A stretch of DNA of 64,000 nt from Mycolicibacterium sp. CBMA 226 (GTDB lineage: Bacteria; Actinomycetota; Actinomycetes; Mycobacteriales; Mycobacteriaceae), in the NCBI RefSeq assembly GCF_009729075.1, contig NZ_VTGY01000008.1, positions 124,001 through 188,000 on the forward strand. Reading direction: 5' to 3'. The notes beneath the pieces were generated by a model. It worked only from the letters and a program-made list of their open reading frames with translations. It had not been told where the DNA came from and ran no database searches. This document shows, one piece after another, positions 30,081 to 38,408 of this stretch. How positions within the stretch are numbered: the stretch's first letter is position 1; every line of letters begins with the position of its first letter. Both the position numbers and the translations under genes were made by a program.

Positions 30081-31968
30081 GTGACTCGCGTACTGTCCCG
30101 CCGCCCGATCGGCGAGCAACTCCAGCTCGCGCTGCTGCTGGCGGGTACCGCTGTGTTGTACCTGTGGAATCTGTCGGTGAGTGGTTGGGCCAACAGCTTC
30201 TATTCGGCCGCGGCGCAGGCGGGTGCCAGCGACTGGACCGCAATGTTGTTCGGCGCCAGCGACTCCGGCAATGCCATCACCGTCGACAAGACCCCCGGTG
30301 CGCTGTGGGTGATGGATCTGTCGGTGCGGCTGTTCGGGCTCAATTCCTGGAGCATCCTGGTGCCGCAGGCCCTGATGGGAGTGGCCGCGGTGGCGGTGCT
30401 GTATGCCGCGGTGCGCCGCGCCGCCGGGCCGGCCGCTGCGCTCGTGGCCGGTACGGTTTTCGCGCTGACGCCGGTGGCCACCTTGATGTTCCGGTTCAAC
30501 AACCCCGATGCGCTCCTGGTCCTGCTTCTCGTGGTCGGTGCCTACTGCGTGCAACGCGCCTGCGAAAAAGACGCGGGCCGTTGGTGGTTGATCGCCGCGG
30601 GGGTGGCCGCCGGATTCGCGTTCCTGGCCAAGATGCTGCAGGCGTTCCTGGTACTGCCGGCCTTCGCGGCCGCCTACCTGGTGGCCGGGCCGGCATCGGT
30701 GCGCACCCGGCTGTGGCGCCTGCTCGGCGGCACCGCGGCGATGGTCGTCTCCGGCGGCTGGTACCTCGCGCTCGTCGAACTGTGGCCGGCCTCGTCACGT
30801 CCGTATGTCGGCGGATCGCAACATGATTCGATCATCGAACTGGCGCTGGGTTACAATGGGGTGGGCCGCTTGAACGGCAATGAACTTGGCGGCCTTGGCA
30901 ATCCGAATTTCGATGCCGGGTGGGACCGGCTGGTCGGCGCGAGCATGGGGACCTATGCCGGTTGGCTGCTTCCCGCGGCACTCATCTGCCTGTGCGCGGG
31001 ACTGTGGCTGACGCGGCGGGCGCCGCGGACCGATCCGGCGCGGGCGGCGCTCATCATCTGGGGTGGGTGGCTCGTGTTCACCGCCGTGGTGTTCAGCTTC
31101 GCCAACGGCATCGTGCACCCGTACTACACCGTCGCGCTGGCCCCCGCCATCGGCGCGTGCCTGGGCATCGGGTCGATCCTATTGTGGCGCAACCGTGGTG
31201 CGGTACCGGCCCGGCTGACCCCTGGTGGGCGCGGTCGCGGTCACCGTGGCCGTCGTGGAGATTCTGCTGAACCGCGGCGGCAGCCTGAACTGGTTGCGCG
31301 TGGCGGTGCCGATCACCGCCGTCGTCGCGGTGGTGCTGCTGCTGGTACCGCCGCGATTCCGCCCGGCGAGGCTCGCCGCCGTGGTGTCGCTCGCGGCCTG
31401 CCTGGCCGCCCCGGCCGCGTACTCGGTTGCCACGGCCGGGATCTCGCACACCGGCGCGATGCCGTCGGTGGCACCGGCAGATGCTCGCGGTGGTTGGGGG
31501 CCACCTCCCGGACACGCCAAGGCGCGGGGACCTGCTGGTGGGCCCGGTCGAGCGATGGCCGCACCGCCGCAAGGCTTTCGGCCCGGTGGCGGGCTCCTCG
31601 ATTCGCCGGTGCCGGGATCGGCCCTGACGACGCTGCTCGGCACCGACGCCGCGAAGTACCGTTGGGCGGCCGCCGTCGTCGGCTCCAACAACGCCGCCGG
31701 TTACCAGCTGGCGGCGCGGGTCCCGGTGATGGCGATCGGTGGGTTCAACGGCACCGATCCCGCCCCCACGCTCGCACAGTTCCAGCAGTACGTGGCAGCC
31801 GGCCAGGTCCACTACTTCATCGAAGGCGACGTCAAGATGGGCTGGGGACACCGCGGCGACGACGATGCCAAGCAGGAATCCCAACAGATCGTCACCTGGG
31901 TCAGCGAGCACTTCGCCGCCACCACGGTCGATGGCACCGTCGTCTACGACGTGACCCAGCCCCGCTGA
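30081..31968 (+). pseudogene. GT39-type membrane glycosyltransferase broken by a one-base frameshift
   Basis: This reads as a paralogue of the intact GT39 gene at 33462. Frame 1 from the GTG at 30081 encodes membrane helices and the motifs SGWANSFYSAA, AITVDKTPGALW and FRFNNPDALL. It loses homology at about 31219-31222, where a run of four C would restore the frame if one base were removed (R-L-T then L-V-G). The second frame then continues to a stop at 31968, with a Gly/Pro-rich segment and the conserved tail AIGGFNGTDPAPTLAQFQQY. It is either a real frameshift or a sequencing error. If intact, it would transfer a polyprenyl-linked sugar outside the membrane. Confidence 0.75.
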
Positions 31969-31997
31969 CCCTGGGGTGTGGCGCGCGGATCTGGTGT

Positions 31998-32094
31998 TTT
32001 TGCGCCCCAGGCTGCAGAGTCAATCTGGGCACTTCGTTGACCCCGCGGTGAGGGCGCCCGGCTCTCGTGGTTTTGCGCCCAGACTGCGGAGTCA
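31998..32094 (+). repeat. Two copies of a 25-bp non-coding repeat
   Basis: The sequences at 31998-32022 and 32071-32094 share TTTTGCGCCC, CTGC and GAGTCA in order, with four differences. The first copy also forms a short stem (GCCCCAG with CTGGGC at 32025-32030). They sit in the 203-base gap between two glycosyltransferase genes. They may be copies of a dispersed mycobacterial repeat. Their function is unknown. Confidence 0.5.
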
Positions 32095-32109
32095 GCGGCA
32101 GCCACAAAC

Positions 32110-32162
32110 ACATAGCTTCCACATAGCTTCAGCCCATGGCCGGCTAAAGCTACCGGCTGAAG
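32110..32162 (+). promoter_or_regulatory. 11-bp tandem ACATAGCTTC site and hairpin before the GT2 gene
   Basis: ACATAGCTTC occurs at 32110 and again at 32121, exactly 11 bases apart, as expected for an OmpR-family binding site. A hairpin with arms CTTCAGCC (32127-32134) and GGCTGAAG (32155-32162) follows and ends 9 bases before the ATG at 32172. The site resembles the repeat upstream of the response regulator gene in this locus. Confidence 0.5.
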
Positions 32163-32171
32163 ATCATTGTC

Positions 32172-33428
32172 ATGACGAACGTGCTCGAGAGCGACAGCGA
32201 ACGCCGCTTCTCCACCCGCCAGAACGCCGCGGTTGTCGCCCAGGCTGCCGGCGTGCCCGTGCTGGATGTGGTGGTGCCCGTCTACAACGAGCAGGTCGCG
32301 CTGCCCGGCTCGATCCGCCGGCTGCACCGCCACCTGGAAGAGCACTTCCCGTACCCCGTGCAGATCACCATCGCCGACAACGCGAGCATCGACGACACCC
32401 CGCGGGTCGCCGCCGAGCTGGCCGCCGAGCTGGACAACGTCCGCGTCGTGCGGCTGGAGCTCAAGGGCCGCGGGCGCGCGCTGCACGAGGTGTGGTCGCA
32501 CTCGCCGTCTCCGGTGCTCGTCTACATGGACGTCGACCTCTCGACCGACCTGGCCGCGCTCGGCCCGCTCGTGGCTCCGCTGATCTCGGGCCACTCAGAC
32601 CTGGCGATCGGCACCCGGCTGGCCCGCTCCTCCCGGGTCGTGCGGGGACCGAAGCGAGAGTTCATCTCCCGCTGCTACAACCTGATCCTGCGTGGCGCGC
32701 TGTCGGCGAAGTTCTCCGACGCCCAGTGCGGTTTCAAAGCCATCCGGGCCGACGTGGCCCAGGCGCTGCTGCCGCTCGTCGAGGACACCGGCTGGTTCTT
32801 CGACACCGAGCTGTTGGTGCTGGCCGAGCGCACGGGCCTGCGCATCCACGAGGTCCCGGTCGACTGGGTCGACGACCCCGACAGCCGGGTGGACATCATC
32901 GCCACCGCGGCCGCCGACCTCAGGGGCGTCGGCAGGCTGCTGCGCGGGTTCGCCAACGGCAGCATCCCGGTGAATACCATTGCCGCGCAGCTGGGTTCGT
33001 CGACGAAGGCGGCCGCGCCCCGCTCGCTCCTGCGCCAGGTGGTCCGGTTCGGGACCATCGGCGTCGCCTCGACCCTGGCCTACCTGTTGCTGTTCATGCT
33101 CATGCACGCCGCGCTCGGCGCCCAGACGGCAAACCTGATCGCCCTGCTGCTCACCGCGATCGTCAACACCGCCGCCAATCGGCGCTTCACGTTCGGGGTT
33201 CGGGGCGGGGGAGCGGTGAGCGCGACACGTCACCAGTTCGAGGGATTGATCGTCTTCGGTATCGCCCTGACGATCACCAGCGGCGCGCTGGCGGGGCTGC
33301 ACGTGTTCGCCCCGCATGCCCATCACCTCCTCGAATTGAGCGTCCTGGTGGCCGCCAACCTGGTCGCGACCGCGGTGCGGTTCGTGCTGCTGCGCGGTTG
33401 GGTCTTCCACCCCAAGCGCACGAACTGA
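32172..33428 (+). CDS. Bifunctional GT2 glycosyltransferase / GtrA membrane protein
   Basis: A 418-residue fusion. The N-terminal GT2 domain (about 30-270) has VVVPVYNEQV and the DXD-type YMDVDLSTDL and resembles polyprenyl-phosphate sugar synthases. The C-terminal GtrA domain (about 290-410) has four membrane helices and the motif NTAANRRFTFG. It should make a polyprenyl-phosphate sugar on the inner face and help flip it. The flanking GT39 enzymes would then transfer the sugar. The GT39-GT2/GtrA-GT39 set is a known bacterial arrangement. The acceptor (lipid, glycan or protein) is not known. Confidence 0.85.
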   Translation: MTNVLESDSERRFSTRQNAAVVAQAAGVPVLDVVVPVYNEQVALPGSIRRLHRHLEEHFPYPVQITIADNASIDDTPRVAAELAAELDNVRVVRLELKGRGRALHEVWSHSPSPVLVYMDVDLSTDLAALGPLVAPLISGHSDLAIGTRLARSSRVVRGPKREFISRCYNLILRGALSAKFSDAQCGFKAIRADVAQALLPLVEDTGWFFDTELLVLAERTGLRIHEVPVDWVDDPDSRVDIIATAAADLRGVGRLLRGFANGSIPVNTIAAQLGSSTKAAAPRSLLRQVVRFGTIGVASTLAYLLLFMLMHAALGAQTANLIALLLTAIVNTAANRRFTFGVRGGGAVSATRHQFEGLIVFGIALTITSGALAGLHVFAPHAHHLLELSVLVAANLVATAVRFVLLRGWVFHPKRTN

Positions 33429-33461
33429 TTTGCACCCCAGCTGCTTCGAGGAGACCCACCA

Positions 33462-35387
33462 GTGATCGCCACTGCACCCGCCAAGGCGCACCTGCCGAAG
33501 GCTCGCCGCCGCCCGGCAACCTGGGCCCGTCCGGTCTGGGAACGGTCCGCGCTGCTGACCCTGCTGGCCGGGACTGCGGTGCTCTACCTATGGGCGCTCG
33601 GCTCGTCGGGCTGGGCCAACTCCTACTACGCCGCCGCGGCGCAGGCGGGTACCCAGAACTGGGAAGCGCTGCTGTTCGGCTCGTTCGACGCCGGCAACGC
33701 GATCACGGTCGACAAGCCGCCCGTCGCGCTGTGGCTCATGGGCCTGTCGGGCCGGTTGTTCGGATTCAGCCCGTTCAGCATGCTGCTCCCGCAGGCGCTC
33801 ATGGGCGTGGCCGCGGTCGGCATGCTGTACGCGACGGTCCGTCGTACCAGCGGCGCGGCCGCCGGACTGCTGGCCGGTCTGGCGCTGGCGGTGACTCCAG
33901 TCGCGGCCCTGATGTTCCGGTTCAACAACCCGGATGCGCTGCTCGTGCTGTTGCTGATCACGGCGGCCTATTGCACGGTGCGGGCGATCCAGTCCACCGA
34001 CTTCTCGGTCTCCGCCCGGTGGATGACGCTGACCGGCGTCATCGTCGGCTTCGCCTTCCTGACCAAGATGCTGCAGGCGTTCCTGCCGGTGCCGGGACTC
34101 GCGCTGGCATTCCTGATCGCCGCACCGTTCAGCGTGCGGCGGCGGATCGGCGCCCTGCTGCTGTCCGGCCTGGCCGCGGTGATCTCGGCGGGGTGGTACA
34201 TCGCGCTCGTCAGCCTGTGGCCTGCCGACGCCCGTCCGTACATCGCCGGATCCACCGACAACAGCCTGCTGCAACTGGCGTTGGGCTACAACGGCATCGA
34301 GCGCATCACCGGCGGCGACCGGCCCAGTGGTGGCCCGGGTCCCGGCGGTGGCATGCGGGACAACCTGTTCTTCGGCGGGCACGCCGGCATCACCCGACTG
34401 TTCGGCCCCTCGATGGGTGTCGAGGTGTCGTGGTTGCTGCCGGTGGCGCTCATCGGCCTGGTGCTGCTGCTGTGGGCCAGTCGTCGCGCATCGCGTTCGG
34501 ACGTGGCGCGTGCCGGTGTATTGCTCTGGGGCGGTTGGCTTCTGGTCACCGGTGCGGTGTTCAGCTTCATGGACGGCACGGTGCACCCGTACTACAACGT
34601 CGCGCTCGCTCCTGCGGTGGCCGCGTTGGCCGGCATGGTGGTCGCGCAGCTGTGGCAGCGCCGGAACACGTTGTCGGCGCGTTTGTGGCTCGCGCTACTG
34701 CTCGTCATCTCGGCCGGCTGGGCGTTCGCGCTGCTCTCGCGCACCCCGGACTGGATGCCGGCGCTGCGCTGGTCCATCGCGGCGGTGGCGGTCCTGGCGG
34801 CGGTGGCCATCGTGGCGCTTGGGGCGCGATCGGGGCGGCTTGCCGCGATCGTCGCCGGCGTCGCCATCGCCGCGGCGCTGGCCGGGTCGGCGTCGTTCAC
34901 GCTCTACAACGTCGCGGAAGGCCACAGCAGTGGTCCCGGCTCCATGTCCGGACCGCCGCGGCCGGGCGGTGACTCGTGGCCCGGTGGTGGTCCCGGCGGC
35001 CCGGGCCGTGATAAGCCGAACGCTGCACTCGAGAACCTGATCCGCGGTACCGACAACCGATGGGCCGCCGCGACGGTCGGCTCCTTCCAGGCCGGCGATC
35101 TGGAATTGAGCACCGGCAAGTCGCTGATGGCGATCGGCGGATTCTCCGGTGGCGACAACGCGCCGACGTTGGCGCAGTTCCGCCAGTACGTGGAGGACGG
35201 CCAGATTCACTACTTCATCGTCAGCGACCACAAGCGCGGGCCCGGGCCCGGTGGTGGTCGTGAACGGGGGAGCGCGGCGGAGATCACCGCATGGGTGACG
35301 GGACATTTCGCCAAGCTCGACGTCGGTGGCGCGACCGTCTACGACCTGGAAGCGCCGACGACCTCGGTGGATCACCCGATCTTGTAG
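33462..35387 (+). CDS. GT39-type membrane glycosyltransferase
   Basis: A GTG-started 641-residue membrane enzyme with an AGGAGA Shine-Dalgarno. About 11-13 membrane segments are predicted. The first loop holds SGWANSYYAAAAQAG and NAITVDKPPVALWLMG, the ArnT/PMT-type catalytic region with the conserved Asp. FRFNNPDALL follows. Residues of about 490-530 form a Gly/Pro-rich linker, and the C-terminal extracytoplasmic tail contains AIGGFSGGDNAPTLAQFRQY. The frameshifted gene at 30081 is a close paralogue. It probably transfers a sugar from the lipid made by the GT2/GtrA protein. Its end overlaps the convergent thioesterase gene by 16 bases. Confidence 0.84.
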   Translation: MIATAPAKAHLPKARRRPATWARPVWERSALLTLLAGTAVLYLWALGSSGWANSYYAAAAQAGTQNWEALLFGSFDAGNAITVDKPPVALWLMGLSGRLFGFSPFSMLLPQALMGVAAVGMLYATVRRTSGAAAGLLAGLALAVTPVAALMFRFNNPDALLVLLLITAAYCTVRAIQSTDFSVSARWMTLTGVIVGFAFLTKMLQAFLPVPGLALAFLIAAPFSVRRRIGALLLSGLAAVISAGWYIALVSLWPADARPYIAGSTDNSLLQLALGYNGIERITGGDRPSGGPGPGGGMRDNLFFGGHAGITRLFGPSMGVEVSWLLPVALIGLVLLLWASRRASRSDVARAGVLLWGGWLLVTGAVFSFMDGTVHPYYNVALAPAVAALAGMVVAQLWQRRNTLSARLWLALLLVISAGWAFALLSRTPDWMPALRWSIAAVAVLAAVAIVALGARSGRLAAIVAGVAIAAALAGSASFTLYNVAEGHSSGPGSMSGPPRPGGDSWPGGGPGGPGRDKPNAALENLIRGTDNRWAAATVGSFQAGDLELSTGKSLMAIGGFSGGDNAPTLAQFRQYVEDGQIHYFIVSDHKRGPGPGGGRERGSAAEITAWVTGHFAKLDVGGATVYDLEAPTTSVDHPIL

Positions 35388-35785
35388 GTACCGACGGCCT
35401 TGGCCACCGGGTCGCCGCCCGGAGTGGTGACCTCGACTTCGCAGTGCACCAACGACTTTCCGCGGTGCAGGACACGGCCGACGGCGATCAGGTCGGTCGA
35501 CCGGGCCGGTGCCAGGTACTGAACCGACATCGAGATCGTCACGCCGCGAAGTGATTCCGGCGCCTGTTCGGTCGACCACGCCGCGGCCATCACGGTGACG
35601 TCGGCCAGTGCGGCGATCGCGCCGCCGTGCACCATGTCGGCGAGTGTGGTGTTGGTCGGGTCCCACGGCATCCGCAACCGAACCTCGGGGGCGTCGAGGG
35701 CTTCGGCGACGATGCCGAGCTTGGCGACGAGCGGTGACTGCGGGATGAACTGCGCCATGACCTCGGCGCCGGTACTCGGGCTCAT
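35372..35785 (-). CDS. PaaI-type hotdog thioesterase
   Basis: A 137-residue single hotdog-domain protein. The family motif NTTLADMVHGGAIAALADV spans about residues 45-63, with the usual Gly-Gly turn and acidic residue. Such proteins hydrolyse aryl- or acyl-CoA thioesters and usually work as tetramers. The substrate is unknown. It is convergent with the GT39 gene, with a 16-base overlap. No link with the glycosyltransferase locus is evident. Confidence 0.83.
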   Translation of the reverse strand: MSPSTGAEVMAQFIPQSPLVAKLGIVAEALDAPEVRLRMPWDPTNTTLADMVHGGAIAALADVTVMAAAWSTEQAPESLRGVTISMSVQYLAPARSTDLIAVGRVLHRGKSLVHCEVEVTTPGGDPVAKAVGTYKIG

Positions 35786-35927
35786 GTCATCGAAGTCTGC
35801 GCGCCGCGGGTAGCCGGTTCAATTACTTGGCAGGTAGTGATGGCTGCCTGGCGCGAAGTGTGGGGTGGCACCGGAGCCGGCACCAGCGCGACGTATGGCT
35901 GTCAGGTTGACGGGCTACATTGCGCCC

Positions 35928-37328
35928 GTGGCCCCCGACCAAAGTCCACCGTTCCCAAAGGCATTGGCTGTGTTGGTGGCCGGTGCATATTTCATGGAAG
36001 TCCTCGACGGCACCATCATCACGCCGGCCATTCCCCTGGTTGCCTCCTCGCTGGGGGTGAAGCCCATCGATGTGAATGCTGCGATCTCGGCCTACCTGGT
36101 CACGGTGGCGGTGCTGATTCCGGTCAGCGGCTGGCTGGCCGATCGCTATGGCATTCGGCGAGTGTTCATTTCGGCCATCGTGGTGTTCACGCTGGCCTCG
36201 GTCGGCTGTGCGCTCAGCGGCTCGTTGCCGATGCTGGTCGCGATGCGGATCGTGCAGGGGGTGGGTGGCGCCATGATGGTGCCGGTCGGCAGGCTCGCGG
36301 TCTTGCGGGACAGTGACAAGTCCCATCTGATGCGCGCCATTGCCGTGCTGACCTGGCCCGCGATGGCGGCACCCGTGCTGGCGCCGGTGCTTGGCGGTGC
36401 GATCGTGACCGTGGGGTCCTGGCGCTGGATTTTCGTTGTCAACATCCCCGTCGGGATACTCGGTGTGCTGTTGTCGCTCAGGCTGGTTCGCGGTGGTCCG
36501 ACGGCGTCGGGTCGGCCACTGGACTGGCCGGGCATGCTGGCGCTCAGTGGCGGCATCGGCGCCGCGCTGGTCGCGCTCGAACACGTCCGGGTGGCGGGCA
36601 CGGACTGGTCTCTGGTCGGTGGCTGCGGCGCCGCGGCCAGTGTGCTGCTGGTCGCCGCGGTGTGGCATCTGTTGCGTACCGATTCGCCTCTGGTCGACCT
36701 CCCGGTGCTGCGGGTGCCAACCCTGCGGATCACGGTCAGCGCCGGCTCGCTGTACCGGCTCGTGATCGTCGCGGTGCCTTTCCTGCTGACCCTGCAGTTC
36801 CAGCTGGAATTCGGCTGGAACCCGTTGGCGGCCGGTGTCATGGTGGCGGCCTTGTTCATCGGCAACCTCACGATCAAGCCGGCCACGACGCCACTGATGC
36901 GGCGCTTCGGGATTCGCACCGTGCTGCTCGTCAACGGGGTCGCGTCGGTGGTCAGCTTCGGGTTGTTGGCGACACTGCGGCCCTCGTTTCCGCTGCCGGT
37001 CATCGCGGTGATCCTGTATGTCAGCGGTGTGCTGCGGTCCGTCGGCTTCACCGCCTACAACAACCTGGCGTTCGCCGACGTCGACGGCGACGACCTCACC
37101 CACGCCAACACGCTCAACGCCTCTGTGCAGGAACTCGCGGCGGGCCTGGGCGTTGCGGTGGGGGCGCTGTTACTCAGCCGCATCGGCTCGTACCCGGCGA
37201 CGTTCCTGGTGCTCGGAGTCGTGATGGCGCTGACGATCGTGGAGTCGTGGCAGCTGCCGCGGTCCGCTGGAGCGCACGTCAGCGGCGCCGGGAAGTCGTT
37301 GGCCACCCCGGAGCGTTGCACCAGCTGA
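35928..37328 (+). CDS. DHA2-family MFS drug/proton antiporter
   Basis: A 466-residue multidrug-type MFS transporter with 12-14 predicted helices. DHA2 features visible are MEVLDGTIITPAIP in the first helix, GWLADRYGIRRVF (motif A) and APVLGGAIVTVGSWRWIF (motif C region). It probably exports a hydrophobic drug or metabolite in exchange for protons. I chose the GTG at 35928, because a TACATT -10-like hexamer (35916-35921) ends 6 bases before it, suggesting a leaderless mRNA. A GTG at 35865 and an ATG at 35895 are alternatives. It lies directly before the cys operon promoter. Confidence 0.82.
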   Translation: MAPDQSPPFPKALAVLVAGAYFMEVLDGTIITPAIPLVASSLGVKPIDVNAAISAYLVTVAVLIPVSGWLADRYGIRRVFISAIVVFTLASVGCALSGSLPMLVAMRIVQGVGGAMMVPVGRLAVLRDSDKSHLMRAIAVLTWPAMAAPVLAPVLGGAIVTVGSWRWIFVVNIPVGILGVLLSLRLVRGGPTASGRPLDWPGMLALSGGIGAALVALEHVRVAGTDWSLVGGCGAAASVLLVAAVWHLLRTDSPLVDLPVLRVPTLRITVSAGSLYRLVIVAVPFLLTLQFQLEFGWNPLAAGVMVAALFIGNLTIKPATTPLMRRFGIRTVLLVNGVASVVSFGLLATLRPSFPLPVIAVILYVSGVLRSVGFTAYNNLAFADVDGDDLTHANTLNASVQELAAGLGVAVGALLLSRIGSYPATFLVLGVVMALTIVESWQLPRSAGAHVSGAGKSLATPERCTS

Positions 37329-37346
37329 TCTGGGAGATTGCAACCG

Positions 37347-37375
37347 TTGACACCGCAAGACCCGGCACGTAAATT
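37347..37375 (+). promoter_or_regulatory. Strong promoter of the cys operon
   Basis: A TTGACA -35 (37347-37352), a 17-base spacer and a TAAATT -10 (37370-37375). The ATG of a 15-codon leader ORF lies 6 bases after the -10, at the expected transcription start. The mRNA should therefore be leaderless and begin with this AUG. Confidence 0.75.
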
Positions 37376-37381
37376 CTGACC

Positions 37382-37429
37382 ATGGTTCTTAACTTGACCA
37401 GTTCTACCAACTTTACGGGGAAACGATGA
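37382..37429 (+). CDS. Leaderless 15-codon leader ORF of the cys operon
   Basis: The ORF encodes MVLNLTSSTNFTGKR and ends in a TGA that overlaps the cysD ATG (ATGA). Its AUG coincides with the predicted transcription start, so it would be translated as a leaderless message and hand ribosomes to cysD. It has no Cys codon, unlike poly-Cys leader peptides known before some actinobacterial sulfur genes. Whether the peptide itself matters is unknown. No cysD Shine-Dalgarno stronger than ACGGGGAAACG is visible. Confidence 0.55.
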   Translation: MVLNLTSSTNFTGKR

Positions 37430-38373
37430 CCGTCACTCCCGACGCCGCCGAGGCGTCCAAGGTGGACCAGCGGGCCGCCAAATACGAATTGAGCCATCTG
37501 CGAGCGCTGGAGGCCGAGGCCATCCACATCATCCGCGAGGTCGCCGCGGAGTTCGAGCGGCCGGTGCTGCTGTTCTCCGGTGGCAAGGACTCGATCGTGA
37601 TGCTGCACCTGGCCATCAAGGCGTTCGCGCCGGGCCGGTTGCCATTCCCCGTCATGCACGTCGACACGGGCCACAACTTCGAAGAGGTCATCGCGACCCG
37701 CGACCTCCTGGTGGAAAAGCACAACCTGCGCCTGGTCGTGGCCAGCGTGCAGGAGGACATCGACGCCGGCCGCGTCGTCGACAACGGTCCCTCGCGTAAC
37801 CCGCTGCAGACCGTGTCGCTGCTGCGCGGCATCCGGGAGAACAGGTTCGATGCCGCGTTCGGTGGCGCTCGCCGTGACGAGGAGAAGGCCCGCGCCAAGG
37901 AGCGCGTCTACAGCTTCCGGGACGAGTTCGGCCAGTGGGATCCCAAGAACCAGCGCCCCGAGCTGTGGAACCTGTACAACGGCCGGCACCGCAAGGGTGA
38001 GCACATCCGCGTCTTCCCGCTGTCGAACTGGACTGAGTACGACATCTGGGCCTACATCGGCGCCGAGGAGATCGCGCTGCCGAGCATCTACTACGCGCAC
38101 GACCGCCAGGTCTTCGAGCGTGACGGCATGCTGCTGGCGGTGCACGAATACCTGAAGCCGAACGACGACGAGCCGGTCATCACCAAGAAGGTGCGGTTCC
38201 GCACCGTCGGCGACGTCACCTGCACGGGCTGCGTCGAGTCGGAGGCGTCGACCGTCGAAGAAGTCATCGCCGAGACCGCGTTGTCCCGATTGACCGAGCG
38301 CGGCGCGACCCGCGCAGATGACCGGATTTCCGAAGCCGGCATGGAAGACCGTAAGCGGGAAGGCTACTTCTGA
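37426..38373 (+). CDS. cysD: Sulfate adenylyltransferase subunit 2 CysD
   Basis: A 315-residue ATP-sulfurylase small subunit. The PP-loop SGGKDS lies near residues 50-55. The segment GGARRDEEKARAKER near 145 and the C-terminal FRTVGDVTCTGCVES are typical of CysD. With CysN it makes adenosine 5'-phosphosulfate from ATP and sulfate, the first step of sulfate assimilation. It matches Rv1285. A leader ORF overlaps its start, and an 11-codon ORF overlaps its stop. Confidence 0.95.
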   Translation: MTVTPDAAEASKVDQRAAKYELSHLRALEAEAIHIIREVAAEFERPVLLFSGGKDSIVMLHLAIKAFAPGRLPFPVMHVDTGHNFEEVIATRDLLVEKHNLRLVVASVQEDIDAGRVVDNGPSRNPLQTVSLLRGIRENRFDAAFGGARRDEEKARAKERVYSFRDEFGQWDPKNQRPELWNLYNGRHRKGEHIRVFPLSNWTEYDIWAYIGAEEIALPSIYYAHDRQVFERDGMLLAVHEYLKPNDDEPVITKKVRFRTVGDVTCTGCVESEASTVEEVIAETALSRLTERGATRADDRISEAGMEDRKREGYF

Positions 38374-38408
38374 TGAGCGCTCGCGCGAAGAAGGGAATGC
38401 AAAGCTAA
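38373..38408 (+). CDS. 11-codon ORF bridging cysD and cysNC
   Basis: The ATG shares its A with the cysD TGA (TGATG). The TAA shares its final A with the cysNC ATG (TAATG). It encodes MSARAKKGMQS. The GAAGAAGGGA stretch inside it may also serve as the cysNC Shine-Dalgarno, about 15 bases upstream. Its clearest possible role is to carry terminating ribosomes from cysD to cysNC. There is no direct evidence of translation. Confidence 0.4.
   Translation: MSARAKKGMQS

Noticed and set aside
31222..32051. The frame-0 tail of the first GT39 gene beyond the four-C run
   Set aside because: It becomes Arg/Gly-rich and loses similarity to the paralogue, which continues in another frame.
31976..34972. 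A 998-codon plus-strand frame across the GT2 and GT39 genes
   Set aside because: It runs in a different frame from two well-recognised genes and is Arg/Gly-rich without a domain.
37376..37430. A riboswitch in the cysD leader
   Set aside because: The predicted leader before cysD is only about 44 bases and is filled by a 15-codon ORF. No known sulfur-related riboswitch fits.
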